From Cervus elaphus (Eukaryota > Chordata > Mammalia > Artiodactyla > Cervidae), in the NCBI RefSeq assembly GCF_910594005.1, contig NC_057823.1, forward strand, positions 99,868,015 to 99,932,014: a stretch of 64,000 bases of DNA, in the 5' to 3' direction. Shown piece by piece: positions 20,724 through 32,544 of this stretch. Within the stretch, counting starts at the first letter, position 1. The number at the start of each line of letters is the position of its first letter. The notes under the pieces are model-generated. The model saw only the letters and a program-made list of their open reading frames with translations. It made no database searches and was not told the origin of the DNA. The position numbers and the translations under genes are program-made.

Positions 20724-22616
20724 GGTGAGGAGGCTTTACAAATAGCTTTGAATAGAAGAGAAGTTAAAGGTAAAGGAGAAAACAAAAGATATCCCCATCT
20801 GAATGCAGAATTCCAAAGAATAGCAAGGAGAGATAAGAAAGCCTTCCTCAGTGATCAGTGCAAAGACATAGAGGAAAACAAAAGAATGAGAGAGTCTAGA
20901 AATCTCTTCAAGAAAATTAGGCATACCGAGGAAACATTTCATGCAAAGAGGGGCGATAAAAAGGACAGAAATGATATAGACCTAACAGAAGCAGAAGATA
21001 TAAAGAAGCGGCAAGAATACACAGAAGAACTATACAAAAAAGATCTTCCTGACACAGATAATCATGATGGTGTGCTCATCAACTTAGAGCCAAAGATCCT
21101 GGAATGTGAAGTCAAGTGGGCCTTAGGAAGCATCACTACGATCAAAGCTAGTGGAGGTGATGGAATTCCAGCTGAGCTATTTCAAATCCTAAAAGATAAT
21201 GCTGTGAAAGTGCTACACTCCATATGCCACTAATTTGGAAAACTCAGCAGTGGCCACAGGACTGGAAAAGGTCAGTTTCAATTACAATCCTAAAGAAAGG
21301 CAATGCCAAAGTATGCTCAAACTACTACACAATTACACTCATCTCACCTGCTAGTAAAGTAATGCTCAAAATTCTCCAAGCCAGGCTTCAACAGTACGAG
21401 GACCATGAACTTAAAGATGTTCAAGCTGGTTTTAGAAAAGAAAGAGGAACCAAAGATCAGATTGCCAACATCCACTAGATCATTGAAAAAGCAAGAGGGT
21501 TCCAGAAACGCATCTACTTCTGCTTTAATGACTATGCTAGGGCCTTTGACTGTGTGGACCACAACAAGCTCTGGAAAATTCTTCAAGAGATGGGAATACC
21601 AGACCACCTGACCTGCCTCTTGAGAAACCTGTATGCAGGTCAGGAAGCAACAGTTAGAACTGGAAATGGAACACACTGGTTACAAATAGGAAAATGAGTA
21701 TGTCAAGGCTGCATATTGTCACCCTGCTTATTTAACTTCTATGCAGAGTACATCATGAGAAATGCTGGGCTGGAGGAAGCACAAGCTGGAATCAAGATTG
21801 CCGGGAGAAATATCAATAACATCAGACATGCAGATAACACCATCCTTATGGCAGAAAGTGAAGAAGAACTAAAGAGCCTCTTGATGAAAGTGAAAGAGGA
21901 GAGTGAAAAAGTTGGCTTAAAACTCAACATTCTGAAAACTAAGGTCATGGCATCCGGTCCCATCACTTCATGGCAAATACATAGGGAAACAATGGAAACA
22001 GTGAGAGACTTTATTTTCTTGGGCTCCAAAATCACTGCAGATGGTGACTGCAGCCATGAAATTAAAAGATGCTTGCTCCTTGGAAGAAAAGTAATGACCA
22101 ACCTAGATAGCATATTAAAAAGCAGAGACATTACTTTGCCAACAAAGGTCCATCTAGTCAAAGCTATGGTTTTTCCAGTAGTTATGTATGCATGTGAGAG
22201 TTGGACCATAAAGAAAGCTGAGCGCCGACGAATTGATGCTTTTGAACTGTGGTGTTGGAGAAGACTCTTGAGAGTCCCTTGGACAGCAAGGAGATCCAAT
22301 CAGTCCATCCTAAAGGAAATCAGTCCTGAATATTCCTTGGAAGGACTGATGTTGAAACTGAAACTCCAATACTTTGGCTGCCTGATGCAAAGAAGTGACT
22401 CATTGGAAAAGACCCTGATGCTGGAAAAGATTGAAGTTGAGAGGAGAAGGGGACGGCAGAGGATGAGATGGTTGGATGGCATCACCAAGTCGGTGGACTT
22501 GAGTCTGAGTAAACTCTGGGAGTTGGCGATGGACAGGGAGGCCTGGCGTGCTGTAGTCTGTGGGGTCGCAAAGAGTCAGACATGGCTGAGCAACTGAAGT
22601 GAACGGAACTGAAGGT
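20724..22616 (+). mobile_element. BovB LINE, 5'-truncated, 1.9 kb
   Basis: Starts in the linker between endonuclease and reverse transcriptase (GAGGCTTTACAAATAGCTTT) and runs to the true 3' end (AACTGAAGTGAACGGAACTG). It lies in the old L1. CTAAGGTGAG before it and CTTAGGTGAG after it are a probable target-site duplication. Confidence 0.96.
20748..22597 (+). pseudogene. BovB reverse transcriptase, inactivated
   Basis: RTE-clade reverse transcriptase that would copy BovB RNA into target DNA. The part 20748-21233 is in one frame; the rest (21224-22597) is in another, so there is a frameshift near 21.23 kb. The second part has in-frame stops at 21476 (TAG) and near 21694 (TGA). RT motif A is readable as FNDYARAFD, but the active site reads HADN where other BovB copies here keep YADD, so a catalytic Asp is lost. 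The last open stretch (293 codons from 21716) carries the conserved BovB C-terminus (CESWTIKKAERRRIDAFELW; RMRWLDGIT) and ends at WLSN. Not functional. Confidence 0.95.
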
Positions 22617-22841
22617 GAATACTTAGGTGAGAAACTTTAGATTTTCCTTATTTTATAACATATAACTTAATGCTATGAATATTCTTCTATGCATTGCTTT
22701 ATCTGTACCCAAAAAATTGAGAAGTTCATTTTCACATTCATTTAATTCATAATATTTAAAATTTCTTCAGAAACTGTTTTGAGCCACAGTCATTTGGAAA
22801 TATATTGCTTAATGTCTAACTATTTGGGGAGTTTTCAGCTT

Positions 22842-22961
22842 TATGGCAACCTACTCGTCTCTTGCCTGGAAAATTCCATGGACGGAGGAACCTTGTAGGC
22901 TACAGTCCATGGGGTTGCAAAGAGTTGGACATAACTAAGCGACTTCACTTTCACTTTCATT
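22842..22961 (+). mobile_element. truncated BovA/Bov-tA SINE in old L1
   Basis: Body only (CTTGCCTGGAAAATTCCATG; GCTACAGTCCATGGGGTTGC) with a GACTTCACTTTCACTTTCA-type tail. L1 sequence flanks it. Confidence 0.88.
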
Positions 22962-23240
22962 GTTCACTTCCAGTTTAATTCCATTTTAATCTGAGAATAT
23001 AGTTGGTGTGATTTTTAGTCTTTTAATTTTGTCAAGCTGTGTTTCATGGTACAGAATATAGCCTATCTTGGTAAACGTTTCTTGTGAGTTTGACAAGAAT
23101 ATCCAGTCTTCTGCTGTTGAATTCAGTGTATAAATATCACTTGCATTAGGTTGAGTGATAGTGTTGTTCAGGACATGTATACCTTTATTGATTTTCTGCC
23201 TGTTTGCTCTACACATTACGGATAAAGGAGTAGTGAAGTA

Positions 23241-26224
23241 TTTGAGTATAGGAGTGTATTTGTCTGTTTCTTCTCATCTCCCTTGTGAGCCACCAGAAAT
23301 CCTTGGATTCTTGTATCCTCACAGTGAGAACTAGGGGGGATACCTAGAAGGAAAGCCAAGGAAAATGTGTGGACCTGCTTAAGACTGTGATTTCCAGGCT
23401 TTTCTCACCCTCATGCTAACCTACTCTGAGCTTCCAGCAGTTCCTCAAAATTGCCATCGAATGTTTTTACAATTTGTATCTCCAGCAGCTTCTGCTCTAG
23501 ATATGCAGATCTTGACTTCTGTGTCTTTGTGTTATGTGCCCTTTTCTCCAGATTTGCAGATTATGGTTTGCTCTTAGACTTCAGTTCTCTTTAGGGTTCA
23601 AGAAAAGTCATTGACTTTCAATTTATCCAGCGTTTAAAAACTATAATGATAGGAGTGTGGATTACAAACTCTTTATAGTTAGATGTGAAACCAAAAATCC
23701 TCTAAATATACTTTCATTTGAACGTCCAGGTATTTTTAGTATTGTACAAAATACCTATATCAGTTCAAAGGCTTACAGGAAATTTTACCAACATGCATGT
23801 CCTACAGGAACCTTTGTGCTTGCCTCTAGTAACTTCCCATAACCAGATAGAGAAAAAGAGAAAAAGAGAGAGTTATTTTAAAAAAAGCATTGAGATGAGA
23901 CTTCAGTGTGTGCTGTTTCTGGTTGAGAATAATGTTAAAAATTTCTCTTTTTAGAATCATAAAATTTTATGATTGAAAAGTGACTCAAAGATAACCTAAC
24001 CAACTTCCTTCTTTTACAAATCTGTAAAATGATATTTTAGTATAATCTGAATTACCTTCGAAAATAATTTAGTAAATTAGTTCTGGTGATAATTAAGTGA
24101 CACTCTAAGCAATGAACAGGTATATCCCCCTCAATTTTTCCTTTACAACAAAAGCTAACCACCACACTTTAAACTCTATAGATAAAAAAGCTTTTATACC
24201 TTCTGAATATTATCATTATTATCACATGTTTTTCAAGCAGCATTTCAAGTAGTGTAATTAATCAGAAATCGTACATACATAAAATGGTCAACAATGAAAG
24301 CTTTAGCATTCTTACATGAACATGTAGGGAAAATAAAAGAAATTTTAGACTGTTTTGGGTTCTGAAATCCTGTTATACTTGGTCTCCAGCTGTGCTTTGC
24401 AAGTACTTGCTTTTCATAGTGAGTTGTACACAGCAGGAAAGCTAACCGAGGAAGGATTTAATAAGCAGAAATGACCCAGCATTTAAGGAGGCTGTGTTCT
24501 GCAAGTATTACAAATAATCACTGCCTCTACACTAGGTTTTCAGTTTATTCTCCTATTTTTAAACATTTGTTAAATGACAATTGAATCTTTGATGACTGAT
24601 TTCCAACCAATCAAAAGGCACACAGTTTTAACCTTTAAGTCAATCCTTTCTCCACACCACTCAGCCATTTGCCTTAGGTGAGAGTACAGATGTTACACAT
24701 TCACATTAATATACTCTGTGACAAATGGCTTTGAGTATTAGCAATTTTATTTCTTGTTTCACTTAGCAGTTTATTTTATAATTACAAATTCACAGCTTTC
24801 TTTGATCTGCCCTCTAATATGTTTAAAAGGATATAAGTGTAGAAAAAGAATAACTGCCATATCTATGCCTACAAAATACGCTAGGAAGAAATTTCTTAAT
24901 GTGACGCATCTTATGTTATAAATAACAGAACAATTTATAGTTTTGAGGAAATGTAGAAATCTGCTATTTTTGAAATGTAGAAATTATTGTTTTTTAAACA
25001 GTAATGCTTAAGAAAATTATAGATGTGAAATGTCAAAGACAAATTAAACCTATCTTTTAGATATCTTTTAGAAAAAGGAGACACCAATAAGGATTTTTTA
25101 CCCAGGCTAAGTTTTCAAGGAAGGTATGGGATTCTGAGCTGAAAAATAAAAAATATTTTCAATTAGAAAACAATGGAAAAAAAAAAGTTGTGAAAAATAC
25201 ATATAAAAGTTCAGAGTCTCTAAGTAAACAAAGAAACAAACAGTATGACCACCTAGTGTTATGAATGTTAGGAACTTAAATCTGATGGAGTTCAGCTGCA
25301 AATCTACTGATGTCTTGCTGTGGTATCTCTGCCAGTTGGAGGTCCAATATCTATATAAATAACTACTTTAATGGGAATCTCAGCACTAACTAACCAATTC
25401 TTAAAAAAAAAAAAAATCATAGAGACTCTGAAGCATCCTGCTGAATTCAGGTGTATTTTGACAAACCAGTCTTTCTTTAGATTTCCCAGGAAATTACTCC
25501 TAAAGAGAGAAGAGTTAGATATAGTATCCCTGGGGGTTCTGTATGCATCATACAAACATCCTATCATGCTCCCAAGCAGTCATTGAGATCATCAGGTTTA
25601 TCTTAAAATTTTAAGGGCATTTTACATTCTACCACAGAATGTATCCGCATTTGTTTGGTATTAATTTCTTACTGGGTGATATTCATCTATCATACTAAAA
25701 AAAAAAGAAAATTGTACTGTGTTCAAGAGCACCAGCCCACATTGTTTGGTTCTGTTTTTTCTGGAAAATTCTCTCCTTTGTCGCTTTGTCAGAGTGTTCT
25801 CAAAAATAGGCTCCCACAATAATGTGAATTTAAAGGGTAACTTTTTGTGCATAAAATATTTTTAAACACAAGTATTTTTTAGTTGAGGGAAATTAAAATA
25901 AATTATATGTTAAGCTGAAAAAAGAGGCATGGAAACATATCTCTAAAAAGCAAGACAAAGGAGTTTGCAAACTATAACAGCAGGAACAGGAACAAATATT
26001 CTCCTAATGACAAAGTAAGTATACAAAAAAAAAAGGAAAAGAAATCGGGAGGGATTCTTTGAAGAAATAGACAGAACTCTATATATCTTAATTAAGAAAA
26101 AAATGAAAATAAAGAATTTTAGCTGAAGTTTGATATTATCCTAATCATAATTGAACATTGCATATTCTTCTTCCTAATTCATTTGAAATTCTGAATAAAC
26201 TGGACTGCTTTCTATAAAACTATA
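23241..26224. other. 3 kb without recognised repeats or genes
   Basis: Largest repeat-free block in the left half. About 23.25-23.64 kb may still be part of an old element (TTCAAGAAAAGTCATTGACT reads like a repeat), the rest is AT-rich with A runs at 25401 and 25697. Open frames reach only 87 codons and show no domain. It could hold single-copy regulatory sequence, but nothing in the sequence proves it. Confidence 0.45.
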
Positions 26225-27026
26225 ATTCAGTTCAGTTCAGTCGCTCAGTCATGTCCGACCCTTTGCGACCCCATGGACTGCAGCACGCCAGGCCTCCCTG
26301 TCCATCACCAACTCCCGGAGTTTACTCAAACTCATGTCCATTGAGTCAGTGATGCCATCCAGCCATCTCATCCTCTGTCGTCCCCTTTTTTGCCTGCCCT
26401 CAATTGTTCCCAGCATCAGGGTCTTTTCAAATGAGTCAGCTCTTCGCATCAGGCGACCAAAGTATTGGAGCTTCAGCTTCAGCTTCAGCCCTTCCAATGA
26501 ACACCCAGGACTTATCTCCTTTAGGATGGACTGGTTGGATCTCCTTGCAGTCCATGAGACTCTCAAAAGAATCTTCTCCAACACCACAGTTCAAAAGCAT
26601 CAATTCTTCGGCGCTCAGCTTTCTTTATAGTCCAACTCTCACATGCATACATGACCACTGGAAAAACCATAGCCCTGACTAGACAGACCTTTGTTGGCAA
26701 AATAGTGTCTCTACTTTTTAATATGCTGTCTAGGTTGGTCATAACTTTTCTTTCAAAGAGCAAGCGTCTTTTAATTTCATGGTTGCAGTCACCATCTGCA
26801 GTGATTTTGGAGCCCAAGAAAATAAAGTCTAACACTGTTTCCACTGTTTCCCCATCTATTTACCATGAAGTAATGGGACCGGATGCCATGATCTTAGTTT
26901 TCTGAATGTTGAGCTTTAGGCAAACTTTTTCACTCTCCTCTTTCACTTTCATCAAGAGGCCCTTTAGTTCTCCTCCACTTTCTGATGTAAGGGTGGTGTC
27001 ATCTGCATATCTGAGGTTATTGATAA
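26225..27026 (-). mobile_element. BovB 3' part, 0.8 kb, with target duplication
   Basis: Minus-strand BovB from the 3' tail (AGTTCAGTTCAGTCGCTCAG) to just past the reverse transcriptase active site, which reads YADD on the coding strand (about 26990-27005). ATAAAACTATAATT on the left and ATAAAACTACAATT on the right form a target-site duplication. Remaining open stretches of 112 and 93 codons are BovB C-terminus. Confidence 0.96.
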
Positions 27027-27050
27027 AACTACAATTAGATAAAACAAATT

Positions 27051-27338
27051 AGGATTTCCCTGGTGGCACAGTGGATAAGAATCTGCCTGCCAATGCAGGA
27101 GACAGAGGCTTGACCCCTGACACAGGAAGATCTCACAGGCTGTGACCAATGAAGCCCGTGTGCCACAACTATTGAGCCCGCACTCTAGAGCCAGTGAGCT
27201 GCAACTACCCAGCTGCACGCCTAGAGTGTGTGCTCCACAAGAGAAGCCCCACAATGAAGAACGGCCCTTCTCACTGCAACTAGAGAAAGCTCTCCAAAGC
27301 AACAAAGACTCAGCGCAGCCAAAAGTAAATAAATGATG
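27051..27338 (+). mobile_element. CHR-2-like SINE with target duplication
   Basis: tRNA-like head (GGATTTCCCTGGTGGCACAG), then a long body (AGCCCGTGTGCCACAACTAT; CTGCAACTAGAGAAAGCTCT; GACTCAGCGCAGCCAAAAG) and a short AAATAAATGA tail. AGATAAAACAAATTAG occurs on both sides as the target duplication. No BovB-derived body, unlike Bov-tA. Confidence 0.85.
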
Positions 27339-27370
27339 AAAAAGATAAAACAAATTAGAAATCCTTAATA

Positions 27371-27753
27371 GTTCAGTTCAGTCGCTCAGTTGTGTCCGAC
27401 TTTTTCTGACCCCATGAATCGCAGCACGCCAGGCCTCCCTGTCCATCACCAACTCCCGGAGTTTACTCAAACTCATGTCCATTGAGTCTGTGATGCCATC
27501 CAACCATCTCATCCTCTGTCATCCCCTTCTCCTCCTGCCTTCAGTCTTTCCCAGCATCATGATATTTTCAAATGAGTCAGCTCTTTGCATCAGGTGGCCA
27601 AAGTATTGGGGTTTCAGCTTCAACATCAGTCCTTCCAATGAATATTCAGGACTGATTTCCTTTAGGATGGACTGGTTGGATCTCCTTGCAGTCCAAGGGA
27701 CTCTCAAGAGTCTACTCCAACACCACAGTTCAAAAGCATCCGTTTTTTGGCTT
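27371..27753 (-). mobile_element. BovB 3' end with target duplication
   Basis: About 380 bases in the same orientation as the BovB at 26.2-27.0 kb. CCTTAATAG and TCTTAATAG flank it, so it is an independent insertion and not a piece of that copy. Confidence 0.95.
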
Positions 27754-28130
27754 ATTCTTAATAGAAAAGTCTGAAAAATAAAGGGGAAAAAAAGTGGTCT
27801 CAAATTATGATATAAATAAATGATGGGTCCAGCGATATTCACCAAGGATTTTCTTTAAATTTTAGGAAACAGAAATTTTCTATAATATATCAACTGCTAT
27901 AAATACAGAGATGAAATTGAGTACTTACATGCTTTCATGAATTCTCAGCAAGTGTTTCTCTGATACCAAAATTTGAAAAAGATAAATGCACAAAGTCACA
28001 CATCCTTTACTTTCCTTCATTTACTACCAGTTCCTCTGAATGTAATTTCAGATATGTATCCCCAGAAAGAGCAGAACAAATGTGCCATATAAAGAAACTT
28101 TGTTATTATACAGAAAAGTATTTTAGTCCT
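27754..28130. other. unassigned sequence
   Basis: AT-rich, no recognised repeat or gene. Confidence 0.5.
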
Positions 28131-28350
28131 CATCCTAGTTTAGTGCTAGTGGTGAAGAACTTGCCTGCCAAGGCAGGAGACATAAGAGATGTGGGTTTGA
28201 TCCTTGGGTGGGGAAGATCCCCTAGAGAAGGAAGTGGCAACCCACTCCAGTTTTTTTGCTTGGAAAATTCCATGGAGAGAGGAGCTAGAGGGCTGTAGTC
28301 CATGGGGTCACAAAGACTCAGACACAACTGAAACGACTGAGCACTGAGCC
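28131..28350 (+). mobile_element. Bov-tA SINE
   Basis: Plus-strand element; head partly degraded (TTTAGTGCTAGTGGTGAAGA), body clear (GGCAACCCACTCCAG; AGTCCATGGGGTCACAAAGA). Sits at the left edge of the old L1. Confidence 0.92.
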
Positions 28351-28495
28351 CTGAGTTTTTATGGACTTAGTTCTAACAATTCTTTTAGCATCATTTGGCT
28401 CTCCTCTATATAGTAACATGTCCTCTCTGAGACAATTTTGCTTTTTCCTTTTCAACTTGGATGTCTTTTATTTCTTTTTATTTTTATTTTAAGTT

Positions 28496-28724
28496 TTCTT
28501 CTTTAATATTTATTTATTTGGCTGCGCCAGGAAGATGGCACTGGAGATCTTTGCTAGTTGCGACACAAGGGACCTTTGATCTTCCTTGCAGCATGCAGGA
28601 TTTTTAGTTGTGGCATTTGGGGTTCAGTGGCTAAGACTCTTTGTTTCCAGCACAGGGGACCCAGGTTTGATCTCTGGTCAGGGAATTAGATACCACATGC
28701 TGCAACCAAAGATTCTGCATGCTG
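28496..28724. mobile_element. CHR-type SINE pieces in head-to-head arrangement
   Basis: The left half reads as a minus-strand CHR SINE body (TTTATTTGGCTGCGCC; TTTTTAGTTGTGGCA). The right half reads as a plus-strand CHR SINE (GTGGCTAAGACTCTTTGTTT; CAGGTTTGATCTCTGGTCAG). GCAGCATGCAGGATTTT on the left pairs with AAAGATTCTGCATGCTGC on the right, so the unit can fold on itself. Old L1 flanks both sides. Confidence 0.65.
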
Positions 28725-29922
28725 CTTTTTATTTCTCTTTCTGTTATAATTGCTTTGGCTAGGCCTTCTAGTACTGTATCAAATAGAAATGGCATGAATG
28801 AGCACTCTTCTCTTATTCCTGATCTTAGAGGAAAAGTTCTCCGCTTTTCCACTGTTCAGTATGACGTTAGCTCAATGCTTGTTATATATCACCTTTATTA
28901 TGTGTAACTACATTCCATCTGTAGATTATTTGTTGACTTTTTATTATGAAAGGTTGTCGAATACTATCGGATACTTTTTTGTATCAATTGAAATGATATG
29001 ATTTTTATCTTTCATTCTAGTGATGTATCACATTTGTTGCTATGCATATGTTGAATCATTTTTACATTCCAGTGATGAATCCTACTCGGTAATAGTATAT
29101 GATCTATTTAATGTGGTGATGAATTTGGTTTATTATTATACTGTAGAGAATTTTTGCATTTATATTTATCAAGAATATTGGCCAGTAGTTTTCTTTTCAT
29201 GTAGTGTTCTTATCTGGCTTTTGTATCAGCTCTGTGATTTCTATTTGGTACATTTTTGCAGTCTTTTTTAAATCTCTTTATTAAATTTATCACTTTATTG
29301 ATGCATTGCTCTCCTGACTTCAGTGGGCATTTTTATGACTGTTATTTCAAATTCTCAGGTAAATTATTCAAATTATCAGGTAAATCACTTGATTTTATTA
29401 AGGTTTGTTTCTGGACATGTATCTTGGTTTTTGTTTGGGACATAGTCCCTTGTTCCTTCATTTCCCTTGACTTTCTGTATATTAGATAAAATAGCCACCC
29501 CTCCCAGCCTTAATGCAATGGTCTTGTGTAGGAAATAATCTTGTCAACCAGCCTGATCCAAATTTCTGGTTGCCACTCAGATCTTTGTGATTGCCCAAGC
29601 TGCCATCTTTGTTCTTAGTAATCCCAGTTGCTTAGGGTGTGCCGTGACCTGTCAGTGTTCCAGTGGTATAAGAATTACCTATTTGTCTTTTCAGGCCCCT
29701 AGTTGACTGTTCATTCAGCTTCCCCATGGAGGCTAGTTGGAAACCCAAAGAGAAACTCAGGATGTTAGATATGCAGTCTAGGCTTTGTCAGGGAGAAACC
29801 AGGAACTGGTTATTTTTGCTTATTCACTTTTTGCTGAGTCAGAGGGAACCGTTACTGAGAATGCTCAGGTACTCAAATGGAATTGCCTATTTATTTTGTG
29901 TGATCCCAGAAATGATCTTGGT

Positions 29923-32498
29923 TCACTTCCAAGGCAAACCCTCAATATCACAGTAATCCAAGTTCATATCCCAACCAGTAATGCCAAAGAAGCTGAAGCT
30001 GGATGGTTTTGTGAAGACCCCCCAAGACCTTTTAGAACTAACACCAAAAAAAGATGTCCTTTTCACCATAGGGGATTGGAATGCAAAAGTAGGAAGTCCA
30101 GAGATACCTGGAGTAGTGGGCAAGTTTGGGGTTGGAGTACAAAATGAAGCAGGGCAAAGGCTAATGGAGTTTTGCCAAGAGAACACCTGGTCATAACACG
30201 CTCGTCCAAAAGCACAACAGATGACTCTACACATGGACATTACCAGATGGTCAATACCAAAATCAGATTGATTATTTTCTTTGCAAGTGAAGATAGTGAA
30301 GCTCTATACAGTCAGTAAAAACAAGACTGGAAGACCAGGAGTTGACTGTGGCTTAAACTATGAGCTCCTTATTGCAAAATTTAAATTGAAATTGAAAAAA
30401 GTAGTGAAAACCACTAGGCCATTTAGGTATGACCTAAATCAAATCCCTCATGATTATATAGTGGGGTGACAAATAGATTCAAGGGCTTAATTCTGGTCTA
30501 CCGAGTGCCTAAAGAACTGTGGACAGTGGTTCATAATAGTGTACAGGAGGCAGTGACCAGACCATCCCAAAGAAAAAGAGATGCAAGAAGGCAAAATGGT
30601 TGTCTGAGTAGCTTTACAAATAGCTGAGAAAAGAAGAGAAGTAAAGGCAAGGAAGAAAGGTAAAGATATACCCAACTGAGAGCAGAGTTTCAGAGGATAA
30701 AAAGGAGAGCTAAGAAAGTCTTCTTAAGTGAATAATGCAAAGAAATAGAGCAAAATAATAGAATGGGAAAGGCTAGGGATCTCTTCAAGAAAATTAGAGA
30801 TACCAAGAGGACATTTCATGCAAGGATGGGCATGATAAAGGACAGAAATGGTAAGGACCTAACAGAAGCAAAAGAAATTAAGAAAAAGTGGCAAGAACAC
30901 AGAGAAGAAATAATGTACCAAAAAAGAACTTAATGACCCTGACAACCACAATGATGTGGTTACTCACCTAGAGCCAGACATCATATAATGCAAAACCATG
31001 TGGAACTTAGGAAACATTGCTATGAACAAAGAGAGTGGAGGTGATGGAATTCGATCTGAGCTACTTCAAATCCTAAAAGATGATGATGTAAAGTGCTACA
31101 CTCAATATGTCAGATAATTTGGAAAATTCAGCAGTGGCCACTAGACAGGAAAAGGTCAGTTTTCATCCCTATCCCAAAGAAGGGCAATACTGAAGAATCT
31201 TCAAACTACTCTACAATTGTGCTCATTTCACATGGCTAGCAAGCTAATGCTCAAAATCCTTCAAGCTAGGCTTTAGCCATTTGTGAACCTAGAACTTCTG
31301 GATGTACAACTGTATTTAGAAAAGGCAGAGGAACCAGAGATCAAATTGCCAGCATCTTTTGGATCATAGACAAAGCAAGGGAATTCCAAAAAAAAACATC
31401 TACTTCTGCTTCATTGACTATGCTAAAGCCTTTGACTGTGTGGATCCAAACAAACTGGAAAATTCTAAAAGAGATGGAAATACTAGACCACCTTACCTGT
31501 CTTATCAGATACTTACATGCAGGTCAAGAAGCAACAGTTAGAACCAGACATGGAACAATGGACTGGTTCAAAATTGGGAAAGGAGTATGTCAAGGCTGTA
31601 TACTGTCACCCTGCTTATTTAATATATATGCAGAGTACATGATGTGTAATGCCAGACTGGATGAATTACAAACTAGAATCAAGATTACTGGGAGAAATAT
31701 TAACAACCTCAGATCTGCAGGTGATGCCACTCTAATGGCAGAAAATGAAGAAGAATTAAAAAGCCTCTTGATGAGGGTGAGGGAGAAGAGTGAAAAAGCT
31801 GGTTTAAAACTCAACATTCAAAAAACTGAGATTAAAAAAAAAAACTGAGATCATGGCCCATCACTTCATGGCAAAGAGATGGGAAAAAGTGGGAAAAGTG
31901 ACAGATTTTATTTTCTTGGGCTTCAAAATCATTGTGGATGGTGACTTGAGCCATGAAATTAAAATATGTTTGCTCCTTGAAAGAAAAGCTATGACAATTC
32001 TAGACCTTGTATTAATAATTCAAGACTTCACTTTGATGACAAAGTTCCATATAGTCAAAGCTATGGTTTTTCTAGTAGTCATGTTTGGGTGCTGAGAGTT
32101 GGATATTAAAGAAGGCTGAGAGCTGAAGAACTGATGCTTTCTAACTGTGGTGTTGAGAAGATTCTTCAGAGTCCCTTGGACAATAGGGAGATCAAATCAG
32201 TCCATCCTAAAGGAAACCAACACTTAATATCCTTGGAAGAACTAATGCTGAAGCTCCAATACTTTGGCCACCTGGATATGAAGAACTGACTCATTGCAAA
32301 AGACCCTGATGCTGGGAAGGATCAAGGGAAGAAATAGAAGGAGGGGACAGAGGATGGCATGATTGGATGGCATCACTGACTCAGTGGACCTGAGTTTGAG
32401 CAAACCCTGAAAGATAGTGAAGAACAGGGAAGCCTGGCATGCTTCAGTCCGTGGAGTCACAAAGAGTGGAACATAACTTAGTGACTAACACCAACAAA
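29923..32498 (+). mobile_element. BovB LINE, 2.6 kb, longest copy in the window
   Basis: Begins inside the endonuclease domain (CTTCCAAGGCAAACCCTCAA) and runs through the linker and reverse transcriptase to the 3' tail (CATAACTTAGTGACTAACAC). It lacks the 5' UTR and the first part of the endonuclease. It is inserted in the 5' UTR of the old minus-strand L1. No convincing target duplication was seen. Confidence 0.95.
29930..32450 (+). pseudogene. BovB ORF (endonuclease C-part and reverse transcriptase), inactivated
   Basis: Homologous to the single RTE polyprotein that nicks the target and copies the RNA. The endonuclease fragment is readable at 29981-30196, including the metal-site-like GDWNAKVG. 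The linker follows in broken frames (30281-30469 and on). The reverse transcriptase reads FIDYAKAFD for motif A (31.41 kb), then QGCILSPCLFNIYAEY (31.59 kb), but the active site reads SAGD in place of YADD. A run of A near 31830 adds a further frame break. More diverged than the copy at 20.7 kb. Not functional. Confidence 0.93.
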
Positions 32499-32544
32499 AG
32501 GGGACTCATAAATTCCAATCTCATCAGTTTCAGAACCATCAGCT

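Larger units (their letters stand above)
18630..23240 (-). mobile_element. old L1 ORF2 (minus strand), split by BovB and SINEs
   Basis: Decayed L1 read on the minus strand: C-terminal ORF2 at the left (TTTCATTGATCTGTGTGGGT), reverse transcriptase region near 19.8-20.4 kb (CTGCATCTATTGATATAATG), endonuclease side at the right (AATATCCAGTCTTCTGCTGT). Pieces: 18630-19229, 19448-20723, 22617-22841 and 22962-23240. Its continuation on both sides of the BovB shows that it is the older host. No coding capacity is left. Confidence 0.8.

Noticed and set aside
21739..22299. 186-codon minus-strand open frame
   Set aside because: Antisense of the BovB reverse transcriptase C-terminal part. The same antisense pattern is seen opposite other BovB copies.
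26334..26905. Plus-strand frames of 84-98 codons
   Set aside because: Antisense shadows of the minus-strand BovB at 26225-27026; similar frames at 27475, 36065, 47925 and 61435 have the same cause.
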